Assembly (NCBI RefSeq): GCF_024323335.1
Contig: NC_066584.1
Location: 235,519,494 to 235,583,493 of the forward strand
From: Lathyrus oleraceus
Lineage: Eukaryota; Streptophyta; Magnoliopsida; Fabales; Fabaceae
Length of the DNA stretch: 64,000 bases
Direction of reading: 5' to 3'
In this document: positions 44,407-54,539 of the stretch, one piece after another
Position numbering within the stretch: position 1 is the stretch's first letter
Layout: every line of letters starts with the position of its first letter
Program-made: the position numbers and the translations under genes
The notes under the pieces: generated by a model
What the model was told of the DNA's origin: nothing
Databases searched by the model: none
The model's input: the letters and a program-made list of their open reading frames with translations, nothing else

Positions 44407-44690
44407 TAATCGATTTCCCAAAATATGGAAATCGATTTCCATCACGCAAAAATGGTTTTTTTTTCTACTGGAAGTATGGTAATCGATTACCCAAGATATG
44501 GAAATCGATTTCCATCACGAGAAATGGTTTTTTGGCTATTAGAAGCATGGTAATCGATTACCCAAGATATGGAAATCGATTTCCATCACGAACAATGGTT
44601 TTTTGGCTATTGGAAGAAGGGTAATCGATTACCCAAGATATGGAAATTGATTTCCATCATGAAAAATGGTTTTTTCCTTTGTTTTGATGC
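44407..44690. repeat. 71-73-bp tandem array with ATCGAT palindromes, four copies
   Basis: TAATCGATTACCCAAGATAT starts at 44480, 44551 and 44622, with a variant at 44407. Each unit also holds GGAAATCGATTTCCATCACG and AATGGTTTTTTGGCTATT. Thus two palindromes, TAATCGATTA and GGAAATCGATTTCC, recur in every unit. The array is the most regular one in the window. Confidence 0.93.
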
Positions 44691-45648
44691 ATGGGTTCAT
44701 GTGTGAGGCATAATATCTTGGCTTTCTTTCTTGTTCAATATGAAATCAACTTGAAACAAAAGCTTTCAATGCATTTTTGAACATGTTTGAATGAATGAAT
44801 GAAATTGAATTAATGGGTCAAGGAATGACTTGATCAAATGGATAATGAATTTGTATCAATGGGACTATAAATCAAAGCATGGATGAATCTTTACATTTTA
44901 ATAAAACCATGGATGAAGTGGGAATGAAATAAGACTCGAATCAAATGGATCATGAGGCCATGAGGTCAATGAGACATGAATGCAAACATGCCTTGAATCA
45001 ATCACATAACACCATGAATTAGGGTTTAATAGGTCAAAGTTCAAATATGTGTATCAAATCAAGAACCTCAAGTCAGGTGAGAAGTCCACTCAAGTGGCGC
45101 ACCGATGCCCTGAATCACAACCAGGGTTTCCACTACCTCAATGAAAACCATAGGGTTCACAAACCTCAAATCCAAGGACTAGGGTTTTGATGAACCGTAG
45201 ATCATAAAGCCAAACCAGCAAAGCACCTGAATACTAACTATCCCTGATTATGGTTTCAAACAAAGCCCAAAGCTCCACAGGTAACACCTCAAACCATGGA
45301 CCCACAATTAGGGTTCAGAAGTTAGGTTAGCTACATAGAAGGTCAAACACAATATCCCATAGGATCAAAGTCAATAATTAGGGTTTTAGCCCATAAGGTG
45401 TGCAATACCACAATCTTCAAGCAAATCCCTTGTTTTTACCAACCATAAACCTTAAATCTATGATGCCTGTTAGCAAGCGTTAATCATGAATTAATGATGC
45501 ACATGAATGAAATATGAATGAGTCTCAAGCCATAAGTCAGATGAGAAGTGAAAAGGGAAGGTAAATTTTGGGGTACAACACAATAGGAAACCATCGAAGA
45601 GTGAAGTAGGCAAAGCGAGAACGAACACGGAAGCGCTATAAATCTCGG

Positions 45649-45652
<4 letters not shown>

Positions 45653-45702
<50 letters not shown>
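45653..45702. repeat. (CT)25 microsatellite
   Basis: Uninterrupted CT repeat just downstream of the CTATAAATCTCGGTGTA promoter of the old copia LTR. A shorter CT tract sits at the same place in the LTR remnant at 4090-4105. The RERERE reading frame on the minus strand is an artefact. Confidence 0.98.
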
Positions 45703-45708
<6 letters not shown>

Positions 45709-46149
45709 TCTTGCATTTAAATTTTTGTAGGATATTGCATGCTTAGGTATTTCAATTCTAGCATAGTTTATCATTTATTCGTTGGTAGCGATTTATTATG
45801 TAAGGTTAGGTTTTGTTAGAATTGGTGCCTAATTGAGCTGAGTTGGTGATTAAGTTCTGAGAAACAATTGAGGTTAGAATTCATTGATATTGAATTGTTG
45901 TATAAACACACATCATGAAATATACAACTGAATCAATTTAATGCATTTGTGTATCATCATAAAACCATCAATTGATATTTGTAGATTGACTGAGAATTAA
46001 CGTGATCAAGTTCCAATAAAAGTATAATCTTCATATTTTCGTTTCAAACCTTTCGCACACACTTTTGAAAAACCTATGATATTCTATTTTTGGAAAATCG
46101 GCTAAATTTTTTAATAAGGATCTATTCACCCACCTCTAGATTGTTTTTC

Positions 46150-47623
46150 CACTTCCACATTATATGAAGATTCAAGTCTCATCTCCAAGAAGATTCAAGT
46201 AAGTTATGATATGATTGGTTTATTTGGAAAGTCTTGAAGCTTCAATGTGTGAAAGAGAGGGAGTGCAAAAGTTCACCCAGACACGTCTAAGTGAACTGTG
46301 TTTTATAAAAAAGACAAGATAAATTTCATAAAGTTATAAGGCTAAATCACACACACATACACACACAAACACATACACACACATACACTAAAACATATTT
46401 TAAAGCCTCTACTTTGTAAAGTTGCCTAAAAATGTTTTAAAACTTTGTTAGATGAATCAAGAACTGTCATATTTTTTTTGGACAAATTTTTAAACTGTCC
46501 AATTGATTGGGTTAGTTAAAATGTTATCCTTAAACGATTGTGATAGTGTATTGATCAAGGGCAATGTCTCTACATCCACTATTTCCATTTTTAGCATTTT
46601 CAAATAACTCTTTGGCACACTCAATCGATTGGCCTAAGGTCCCAATCGATTGGATAATTTATTTTGGCCCATGGATCTTTCCTTTTTTGTGCCTCTAGCC
46701 TATAAATTAAAGTCATTCCCTTCATATTTTCACATCCAGAATGTGAGCTATCTATCTCACTCCTCACTCTCTCTCGAAAAGTATTTTCTAATTTCTCTCA
46801 CTATAATTTTAGTAATAGCACTTCGAGAAAGTCATTGTGTTTACATGAGGTTTTGTAATCTGGAACAAGGTGATATTATAAATTCACCAAGAGGTATTTT
46901 TCTTGGTTGAATAATTTCTCATAAGGCGGTGTTTGTTTGGTTTCAAATCTAAACTCGTTAAAAGCTTTGTTTGGGTATTTAGTTTTTAAGTCACTGGTTT
47001 GGTTCGTAAACTCAACCTGTGTAAAAGCTTATTTCGGTTTGAGATCATCCTGGTGTAAAATCTCAACTTAGTTCATGGCCAGCCTATGTAAGGCCCTGAT
47101 TTCGTTTGAGATTAGCTTGGTGTAAAATCTCAATCCAGATTGTGGTTACCCCATGTAAACCCCCAGTTTCGTTCGGAGGATAGCCAGTTCAAAACTCTGC
47201 TTTTGGTTCATGATAAGTCAATAAAAAAATCTTGGTTCAGGTTGAATACTAACTTCTTCAAGTTCCTATTTGGAAGGAAGACTAAGTGCTTCTCTCAGTT
47301 GTTCATTGTTTGGTTGGAAGTTAGTCTGAAACTTCATTTTGCCTTGTATAAGGGGGTTCAAGAGTTTAACCTGTTAAAAGCTCTTAAGCATTACTAGATA
47401 CTCTCAAGATCAAATCTTGGGGACATAATTAGGTCTTATTGGCCGAACCTATGTAATTCTCTGGTTTCATTTCTTTTACCCTTAACTCTTTTCTTTTAGT
47501 ATATTTATTTTTTTGCTGCTATTACTCAAGCATTTTTATCAAAATGATAACAATAAGTTTTTAAACCATCGTTTTTCAAACCCCCACAACTCCCCTCTTG
47601 TGTGTGGACTAACATGTCCAACA
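46150..47623 (+). repeat. LTR of a second old copia element (approximate left end)
   Basis: The right end is defined by GTCCAACA followed by a copia primer-binding site at 47626. The sequence contains CAATCGATTGG twice (46623 and 46645), a TATA-like CCTATAAATTAAAG (46699), and then a 75-bp repeat region (46960-47180). The left end was not located; 46150 is where the preceding LTR appears to stop. A partner LTR was not found within the window. Confidence 0.55.
46960..47180. repeat. Degenerate 65-75-bp tandem repeat in the second copia LTR
   Basis: GGTTTGAGAT(C/T)A, TGGTGTAAAATCTCAA, and CATGTAA-CCC followed by TTTCGTT recur about three times. It lies downstream of the TATA-like box, so it would be transcribed. 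Confidence 0.65.
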
Positions 47624-47640
47624 ATTGATATCAGAGCCTA
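47624..47640 (+). promoter_or_regulatory. Primer-binding site of the second copia element
   Basis: ATTGATATCAGAGCC, one base different from the usual ATTGGTATCAGAGCC. It is placed directly after the LTR end and about 45 bases before the gag start region. Confidence 0.8.
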
Positions 47641-47674
47641 ACTCATGTTTAGAGACTAATCGTCTCAAGAGGAA

Positions 47675-49121
47675 AATGACTTCCAATCATTTTTCTAACA
47701 AGATATTTTTCTAAACACACTTCTACTGTTTAATGGTATTAGGTTTGAACTATGGAAAGATAGATTTAAAAAAATTATTCAAAGTATTGATTTATAATCG
47801 TGAGAAACAATAACCAACTGTGCATTTATCCCTACTCACCAAATAAATGGAGAAGTAGTAGATAAACTCGATTTCCTTTGGAGCGTAGAGGAAAAGAGAA
47901 AAAATGAAATTGATTTCAAAACTAAGAGTTTTCTAGTAATGTCCTTAGATTATAGTAAACTCATTTATGTTTATAATTGTAAATCCTCCAAGGAGATGCG
48001 GGATACTCTTGAAATAATATATGGAGCTTCTCCATGTATCGAATAAGAGAAAATGAACACACGAGGGAAAGAAGATGAATGGTTCATTCACAAATGTTTC
48101 TATAAACTTAGAAATATTGGAAATTATATTGGAACCTATATTACTGACAAATATCTAAGAGTTAAGAATTGGAATCTGTAATATGATTGAATCCTTAAAT
48201 AAAAATATGGGAGTGTTTATGAATCTCAAGAAAAATCTAAGAAGGAAGAGATTGTAGAAAAGTTAAATAAATAAGTTAAATTACTTAAAGAGGAAAGCAA
48301 AAGTTCAAATCTGGAAGAATCTTCAACAACTTCCTACAAAATAACTTCTATAGTTTTCTCCAAAAGAACAATCTCCATAGTTGAACAATCTTTAGAGAAT
48401 TAAACATCAAATGAAGGAACTTCATATGTTAGAGGATACCGGGAAGAAGAAGCCTTATCCAGCGGAATTTTCAAGAAAATAATTGAAAGTAAAACCTCTA
48501 CAAATGAAGAAGAGTCAACCTCAAGAAGAAACTTCAAAGAATTATCTTTCAATAAAGAAGATGAAGTACGTTTTGAAGTATCTCACAAGGAAGATGACCA
48601 TGAAGTAATATGTCTATCTTACAAGCAGTTAGTTAAGTTAAGTGCTAAGTTAATTGAAGAAAATGATAAGATCAAAAAACATAACTTAGACCTTAAGGAC
48701 TATATTGAATTTATGGAGAATAGTAATGAAGCGCTTAATTGTGAAATTGCAAACATTTGAAACTCGGTTGTAACATATGAGACTTGTGTCTCAATGAAAA
48801 AGAAAGTAACAAATTTGCATGAAACCCTAAGAAAAATTACTAAGGGGAAATAAAAACTTGACTTGATTCTATCAAGTCAAAGGCATTCCTTAAATAAAAG
48901 TAGATTAGGGCTTAAATATGATAAAGCACATAGTGAAAAAGTAAATAGAAAGAAAATGAACCAACCTATTTATGAACGCCCGCATTATAATAGATTTGCC
49001 CACTTAGATCCCTTTTGTTTTTATAAATTTAAAAAGTCTAAAGGTAGTAACCCTAGATCTTCTATAAGCACTGACGCACTGGGACCTAAGAGAATATGGG
49101 TAACAAAGGTGAAATCTTAGT
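47675..49121 (+). pseudogene. Gag of the second old copia element, decayed
   Basis: ATGACTTCCAATCATTTTTC near 47675 opens a gag. Another frame then continues with IRFELWKDRFKKIIQSIDL, FLWSVEEKRKNEIDFK, LVMSLDYSKLIYVYN and SSKEMRDTLEIIYGAS. This is the UBN2-type copia gag fold with a degenerate NAKEMWDTLE-like motif. Acidic, Ser-rich and coiled-coil-like stretches follow (VICLSYKQLVKLSAKLIEEN, about 48610). The C-terminal part at 48863-49118 includes YDKAHSEKVNRKK and DALGPKRIWVTKVKS. There are more than ten stops. The element is then interrupted by the Angela-type insertion at 49226, and protease and pol were not found afterwards. Confidence 0.7.
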
Positions 49122-49220
49122 ATGCTTTGCAACTTTTATGAAGCTTTAGCGCATGTTAAATGAATATGTGAAAAGCAAAGAGTATATTCTCGAGTATAAA
49201 GTGGGTTTAAAATATAGGAT

Positions 49221-49225
49221 CCAAG
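49221..49225. repeat. Left target-site duplication CCAAG
   Basis: Identical to 57540-57544 and abuts the TGTTGG start of the left Angela-type LTR. Confidence 0.93.
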
Positions 49226-50573
49226 TGTTGGTGTAAGCCCTAAAGGCCAATACTTTTGGTACTTGTATCGAATTATTTATTAATAATAAAAGACTTTTTA
49301 TTTATTATACTTGTTTAATAAAGTCCCTACAATAGCTAGTCTGTTTAATGTATCAAGTGTGACTTAATCATGAGATCCCATTAAACATAAGGACATTATT
49401 CTTAAAGTATTTGTAGTTGAGCTTTGCTGTAAAGTAGGATAACATTAAAGCATTAAGATTATTATGTATATAGACAGATGATCATATCTCATGGATTATG
49501 GATAAGGAGTTATCAAGTCTTAAACATAGGTATGAATATTAAGAGTAATATTTATACTGGATTGACCCGCTATGAGAATACTATATAGAATGTTATGCAA
49601 AGCGTCATAAGTTATTCTCATGGTGATAGTGGTGTATACCACCCTTCGACCTGAAACCACTATGGACCCTAGATGTAGAGTCGAGTGTCTTATTGCTGAT
49701 CAAACATTGTCCGTAACTGGATGACCATAAAGACAGTTGGTGAGTACTCCATGAAGCATGCTGAGGGACATGAGTGACCTAGATGGAATTTGCCCATCCT
49801 GCGTATCAGGATAAATGTCTAAGGGCTCAATATTGAACTGGACAAGGATGACACGGTTTATGCCTTGTGTTCAATATAGACATAAGAGCAAAAGGACAAT
49901 TATACACATAAGTATTATCACAAAAGGATTTGTCATATCACATGACATTTTCGTGTCTTAGGTAGCAGTGATGTGTTGTTAGATATCGCTCACTGTTTAT
50001 CATGTTAAATACGTGATTGAATATAATTACCAATGTACGAAGAAGCTACAGGGTCACACACAAAAGGACAGATTAATGAGAGATAGAGTAAATAAGGAAC
50101 ACCGTAAGGTACGGTGCACTTAAGTGAATTGTAGAATATCGTAACGTATGGTGGACTTAAGTAGAATACGAAATATGGTAAGGTACCATGTGCTTAAGTG
50201 ATTTTGGTATATCATAAGATATGGGCCACATACACTTAAGTGGGCTTTTTAGCTTACAGCCCACACAAGTGGTTCTATAAATAGAACCCTTGTGCAAAAG
50301 CATTTGTGCATATGAAATTTCATTTCTCTCTCTCTCTCTCTCACTCAAAGCCTTCATTCGTAGCAACTAGCACAGAGATTGAAGGAATCTGTTCGTGTGG
50401 ACTGAGTAGAGGCGTTGTTACCATTCAACGTTCGTGATCACTCCTTAGATTTGCATCAAAGGTTTCAATCGCCACAAGAGGTAACGATTATATCACTGAT
50501 CATGCTCATTCGTAAGGATCACTAAAGGAGAAATTTTAAATTCCACTGTATTTTGGATCGCAATTCTCCTTCA
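49226..50573 (+). repeat. 5' LTR of the Angela-type element (1,348 bp)
   Basis: Collinear with 56196-57539. The TATA box is at 50275-50283 inside GGTTCTATAAATAGAACC, where GGTTCTAT and ATAGAACC are inverted. Four CTTAAG-centred palindromes lie 35-160 bases upstream (50117, 50155, 50193, 50233). A CT tract (50325-50342) follows the TATA box. The LTR ends CCTTCA, one base before the primer-binding site. Confidence 0.94.
50117..50285 (+). promoter_or_regulatory. Angela-type LTR promoter with CACTTAAGTG array
   Basis: CACTTAAGTG occurs perfectly at 50117 and 50233, with ACTTAAGT at 50155 and CTTAAGTG at 50193. The spacing is 38-40 bases, then the TATA box follows at 50275. The right LTR keeps the same arrangement (57087, 57125, 57163, 57203; TATA at 57245). 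The regular spacing suggests binding sites, which is inference. Confidence 0.6.
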
Positions 50574-50574
50574 G

Positions 50575-50588
50575 TGGTATCAGAGCCA
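50575..50588 (+). promoter_or_regulatory. Primer-binding site, initiator-Met tRNA type
   Basis: TGGTATCAGAGCCA follows the LTR end after one base. Standard copia primer-binding site. Confidence 0.92.
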
Positions 50589-52234
50589 CTAACGAAACAA
50601 TGCATCTGATAGCTGTTTATTTTCTTTATTTTTTGTATTAATACGATTAAAAGACGGAATGAATCAAAGACTAAACGAGTAATTAAATTTGGCATCATGT
50701 GTGTATGATTTGGATGATTGATGTTGACTATGCCTCGAAATCCGATGTTAGTATGGTGAAGCAGCGATACATCGATTGTCCATAGGTTACACAATTGAGA
50801 TCGATCAAGTTATATATATGATATAAGTAATTCTAATGCAAAATACGGTATATATGATATATTGTTTCTGTTTCGTTCATTCAAACACTTAATGGTTGTT
50901 TTCCTTTGAGCGATCAATAGTCATTTGCTTCTTGATCTGACATTAGTATGGTGAAGCAATGACATGTTAATCAATCATACTGAATTAATGATCGAGGTGT
51001 GTTTGACGGTATGAAATTGTTGCATTAGGGTTCATGACGGTACAAGGGTTGTGCTGTCAAAGAGTTATGCAATTAGGGTTGTGACTGTGCAAGAGTTGTG
51101 CTTTAAAGTATCAAGTGTTGATGCGAAAAACGACGTCAATTTAAAATGAATTGTTCATTAAAATTTTGCGTCGGGGCGCTTCCCCCTTGACCCTCGTTCG
51201 TTGAACGGTCAGCGGAACCCCCGGCTAACTCTGCGTAATGTGATCGGTCGCTGAAATTTAATTTGGTTTATTTAATTAACAGAATTTAAATTAATAATAA
51301 TAATGTGTTTATTATTATTGTCTTGTGGTGGTTGGTTATGGCCTTAGTTTTCCTTTATTTTGTTTTGGGATTTTAAAATACGATCTGTGTGTCGTGCCTC
51401 TCTTTTAATCTCTTAATGTAACTTATTTTCTCATCTCACTCCCTCGTATGTAAAGCGAGTTTCTTTTATGTAATGTAATGTTATGAAGAAAGAGAAGAAC
51501 ACAATATCAAAGGAGGACAGACTTGAAGATCTTCCTTGGAGAAGCTTAGATCGTTATTATGTTAGCTTAGGTTCTCTCATTGGCTTGGGAGAACAATTGC
51601 GCTAGAGGCCATAACTGTTTCATTTTGTATGTATGTTGATGCATGTGAATGTATGTTGATGCATGTGAGAGACGATTTATATGATAAATAAGCCGGTGAG
51701 ATCAGAATAATTGCAAATTCCCTCAAATTAAATATTAAGTTTATGCTTTCCAAGTTTTAGCATTCATCAAGACTAGTATCGAATAATGTAGGTTTCGCCT
51801 ATGCGAGGTGCATATTCTATATTAGTAAGGTGCGATGGGATAATTGTAATATCCAATTTCTAAAACAATGGGTCAAACTTAACTAAACAAATTATAATAA
51901 GATTATATATGTTTAGAAGCAAGAGTTGAAAATGATCCATGTGATGGATTGGAATAAGGAGTTATTCACCCAGCTAAAATATTCGAGAGTTGTATTAGAT
52001 ATAATTGGAAGAAGTTCCTACCTAAATAACCTAGTTTTGTGTAATCCTCCTACATGGACTTAAAACAAAGTGAAATGTGGATCTCGATCCACTAGAAAAT
52101 CTTCCAACGGGATTTTCTGAATCAAATGGTGAGGGTCATTTGTTTTGAGTAAAATAGTGGGAGCATATTTAATTAAAGGCCTAATTAAATATGTTATTGA
52201 TACTTATATTTTCATTACTTTCATGTAGATTACC
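50589..52234 (+). other. Long untranslated leader of the Angela-type element
   Basis: No coding region in 1.65 kb. It contains a repeated ATTAGTATGGTGAAGCA phrase (about 50748 and 50942), repeated GTTGTG/TGCAAGAGTTGTGCT phrases (51040-51105), and a GC-rich block at 51168-51250 (GTCGGGGCGCTTCCCCCTTG, then AACGGTCAGCGGAACCCCCG). The last stands out in AT-rich surroundings. Long structured leaders are usual in BARE/Angela elements. Confidence 0.7.
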
Positions 52235-53460
52235 ATGACAACAAACACCTCTAACAACATTTTGCGGTCAATCCTTGATAGGGAAAAATTGTTTGGGACA
52301 AATTTTTTGGATTGGCACGGAAATTTGAGGATTTTCCTCAAACATGATAGAAAGTTGTATGTCTTAGAGAAACCTGTTCCTGAAGAGGAACCTCCTAGTT
52401 CTGCACCTAAGGTAGAAAGAGATACTTATAAGAAGCATGTCGATGATGCCAATGAAACTGCTTGCCTCATGCTATCTACCATGAACTCAGAGTTGCAAAA
52501 TCAATATGAGAACATGGCAGCGTTTGATATGATCGAACACCTGAAGATTCTCTATCAAGAGAAAGCAAGGAATGAAAGGTTTGAAGTTTCAAAAGCCCTT
52601 TTTCAAGGCAAGTTAGCTGAGGGAGCCCCTGTAGGTCCCCATGTGCTCAAGATGATTGGGTATGTGGAGAACCTTGAGAGGTTGGGTTTTCCCCTCGGAA
52701 AGGAACTTGCAACTGATTTGATCTTGCAATCGTTGTCAGATAGACTCAGTCAATTTGTCCTTAATTTCAATATGAATGATATGGACAAATATCTTCCTGA
52801 ACTGCTAGCCATGTTAAGAACTGTTGAGCTGAATCTGAAGTCAAAAGGGAAGTCCATTCTGATGATCGGAAATGGAAAGAGACAAAACAAAAGACCCACC
52901 AAGCAGGGTGATAAAGGGAAAGGCAAGGAAGTTGCCGAACCCAAACCCACAGCTCCTGCTTTGAAGCCTAGTGGAGGCATAGCAAAGGAAGGCACCTGCT
53001 TCCATTGCGGTAAGACCGGACATTGGAAGAGAAACTGCCCCAAGTACCTAGAAGATAAGAAGAATGGAGTAGAGGCTTCAACTTCAGGTATTTTTGTTAT
53101 TGAAATTAATTTATCTAATTCTGCATCATGGGTATTAGATATTGGATGCGGTTCTCACATTTGTACCAATGTGAAGGGGCTAAAAAGGAGTAGAGATTTG
53201 GCAAAAGGTGAAGTTGACCTACGAGTTGGGAAATGGAGAAAAAGTTGCTGCTTTAGCTATAGGAACTTATGTATTGACCTTACCTAGTGGTTTAATAATT
53301 CAGTTAAAGAACTATTATTATGTACCTGCAATTAGCAGGAATATTATTTTCGTTTCTTTTTTAGACAAGTTTGGTTTTTCATTTATAATAAAGAACAATT
53401 GTTGCTCCATTTATTTGAATGATAAATTATGCTACTGCACAAATGAACAATCGACTATAT
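52235..53460 (+). pseudogene. Angela-type gag and protease, frameshifted
   Basis: ATG at 52235 starts MTTNTSNNILRSILDREKLF. The gag core has CLMLSTMNSELQNQYENM, KALFQGKLAEGAPVGPHVL and GFPLGKELATDLILQSL. A classic zinc knuckle CFHCGKTGHWKRNC sits at residues about 255-268 and is intact (C-C-H-C). The protease box reads SWVLDIGCGSHICTN, with Ile in place of the usual Thr after the catalytic Asp. A frameshift near 53230 moves the protein to the frame giving ELGNGEKVAALAIGTYVL, and a second near 53440 leads into the integrase frame. The gag itself is one open frame of about 330 codons. Confidence 0.92.
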
Positions 53461-54420
53461 GTCCTTGATCTTGAAATGCCTATTTATAACATTAATACTA
53501 AAAGGATGAAACCTAATGAGTTAAATCCAACTTACCTTTGGCATTGTCGATTAGGCCACATAAATGAGAAACGCATTTCTAAACTCCATAAAGATGGACG
53601 CTTGGACTCTTTTGATTATGAATCATATGAGACATGCAGATCTTGTTTAATTGGAAAGATGACAAAGTATCCATTCACAGGAAAGGGTGAAAGAGCTAAT
53701 GATCTTTTGGCCCTCATACATACTGATGTATGTGGACCATTGAACATACCAGCCAAAGGAGGTTTTCAGTACTTCATCACATTTACTGATGATCTCAGTA
53801 GATATGGTTATGTGTATTTAATGAAACATAAATCATAGTCGTTTGAAAAGTTCAAGGAATTCAAGAATGAAGTAAAAAACCAAATAGGTAAGAATATTAA
53901 AACTCTTTGATTAGATCGAGGTGGTGAGTATTTAAGCCTAGAGTTTGATGACCATCTGAAAGAGTGTGGGATTCTATCCCAACTTACGCCTCCTAGAACA
54001 CCCCAATGAAAGGTGTATCTAAAAGAAGAAATTGAACCTTGTTAGACATGGTCTGATCCATGATGAGTCACGCTGATCTTCCAAACTCCTTTTGGGGACA
54101 TGCACTATTGACAGCAGCTTACACACTTAACCGTGTTCCATCCAAAAAGGTTGAGAAGACACCATATAGGATATGGAGTGGTAAGAAACCACATATGTCT
54201 TACATGATAATTTGGGGTTGCTAAGTTTATGTGAAACGACAAATTTCAACTAAGCTTGAGCCCAAATCTGACAAATGCTTATTTGTGGGGTATCCTAAAG
54301 AAACAAGAGGGTATTATTTCTACAATCCTTCTGAGGGCAAAGTGTTTGTCGCTCGAACTGAAGTTTTCCTAGAAAGGGATTTTTTTTCAAAGGAATCAGT
54401 GGGAGGAAAGTAGAGCTTGA
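53419..54420 (+). pseudogene. Angela-type integrase, catalytic Glu changed
   Basis: GAG-pre-integrase shows LWHCRLGHINEKRISKL and CRSCLIGKMTKYPFTGKG. The core has ALIHTDVCGPLNIPAKGGF (first Asp) and TFTDDLSRYGYVYLM. After a TAG at 53836 and a TGA near 53908 comes LDRGGEYLSLEF (second Asp kept). At the third catalytic site the frame near 54010 reads GVSKRRN, with Lys (AAA) where the family has Glu (GAA). Downstream are SHADLPNSFWGHALLTAAYT and KPHMSYMIIWGC, then LEPKSDKCLFVGYPKETRGY to about 54413. Frame changes occur near 53990 and 54225. Confidence 0.88.
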
Positions 54421-54539
54421 AGAAATTCAAGAATCACAAAGCATCGATACACCTATGGAGGAATTATAGCAGGAAACACAAGTAGTTGTGGAAGAGCAAC
54501 CTACTTAAGTAGAACAAGACCAGCGTAGGTCAAGCAGGA

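Larger units (their letters stand above)
40209..45580 (-). mobile_element. Ogre/Tat-like solo LTR, minus strand, about 5.4 kb
   Basis: On the minus strand it starts TGTTGTACCCCAAAATTTAC (45580 downward) and ends near 40209 in TTTTGACA. No gag, pol or primer-binding site is attached, so it looks like a solo LTR. Near its 3' end it carries the block also found in the other Ogre-like LTRs: GGGTGCTAATACG (complement of about 40409-40421) and GATGGCGACTCTG (complement of 40292-40304). Two tandem arrays and the phrase CCTACGTATCCTCAT (about 40550) match the style of the LTR at 62455. CAATA occurs at 40202 and 45581, but two bases separate the left copy from the terminus. Confidence 0.7.
30945..46143 (+). 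repeat. 3' LTR of the old Maximus/SIRE-type copia, split into three blocks
   Basis: The LTR probably starts TGTAGTTGCATG at 30945. It runs to 31805, resumes at 39682-40206 after the SIRE insertion, and resumes again at 45586-46143 after the solo LTR. The last block has the promoter: GCTATAAATCTCGGTGTACT (about 45634) then (CT)n, and near its end TCTATTCACCCACCTCTAGA (about 46122), a phrase common at SIRE/Maximus LTR ends. The continuity argument rests on the target duplications AAAAT and (less exact) CAATA. The intact LTR would be about 1.95 kb. Confidence 0.6.

Noticed and set aside
45484..45774. Minus-strand frame with RERERERE repeat
   Set aside because: Translation of the (CT)25 microsatellite and LTR flanks; no protein family.
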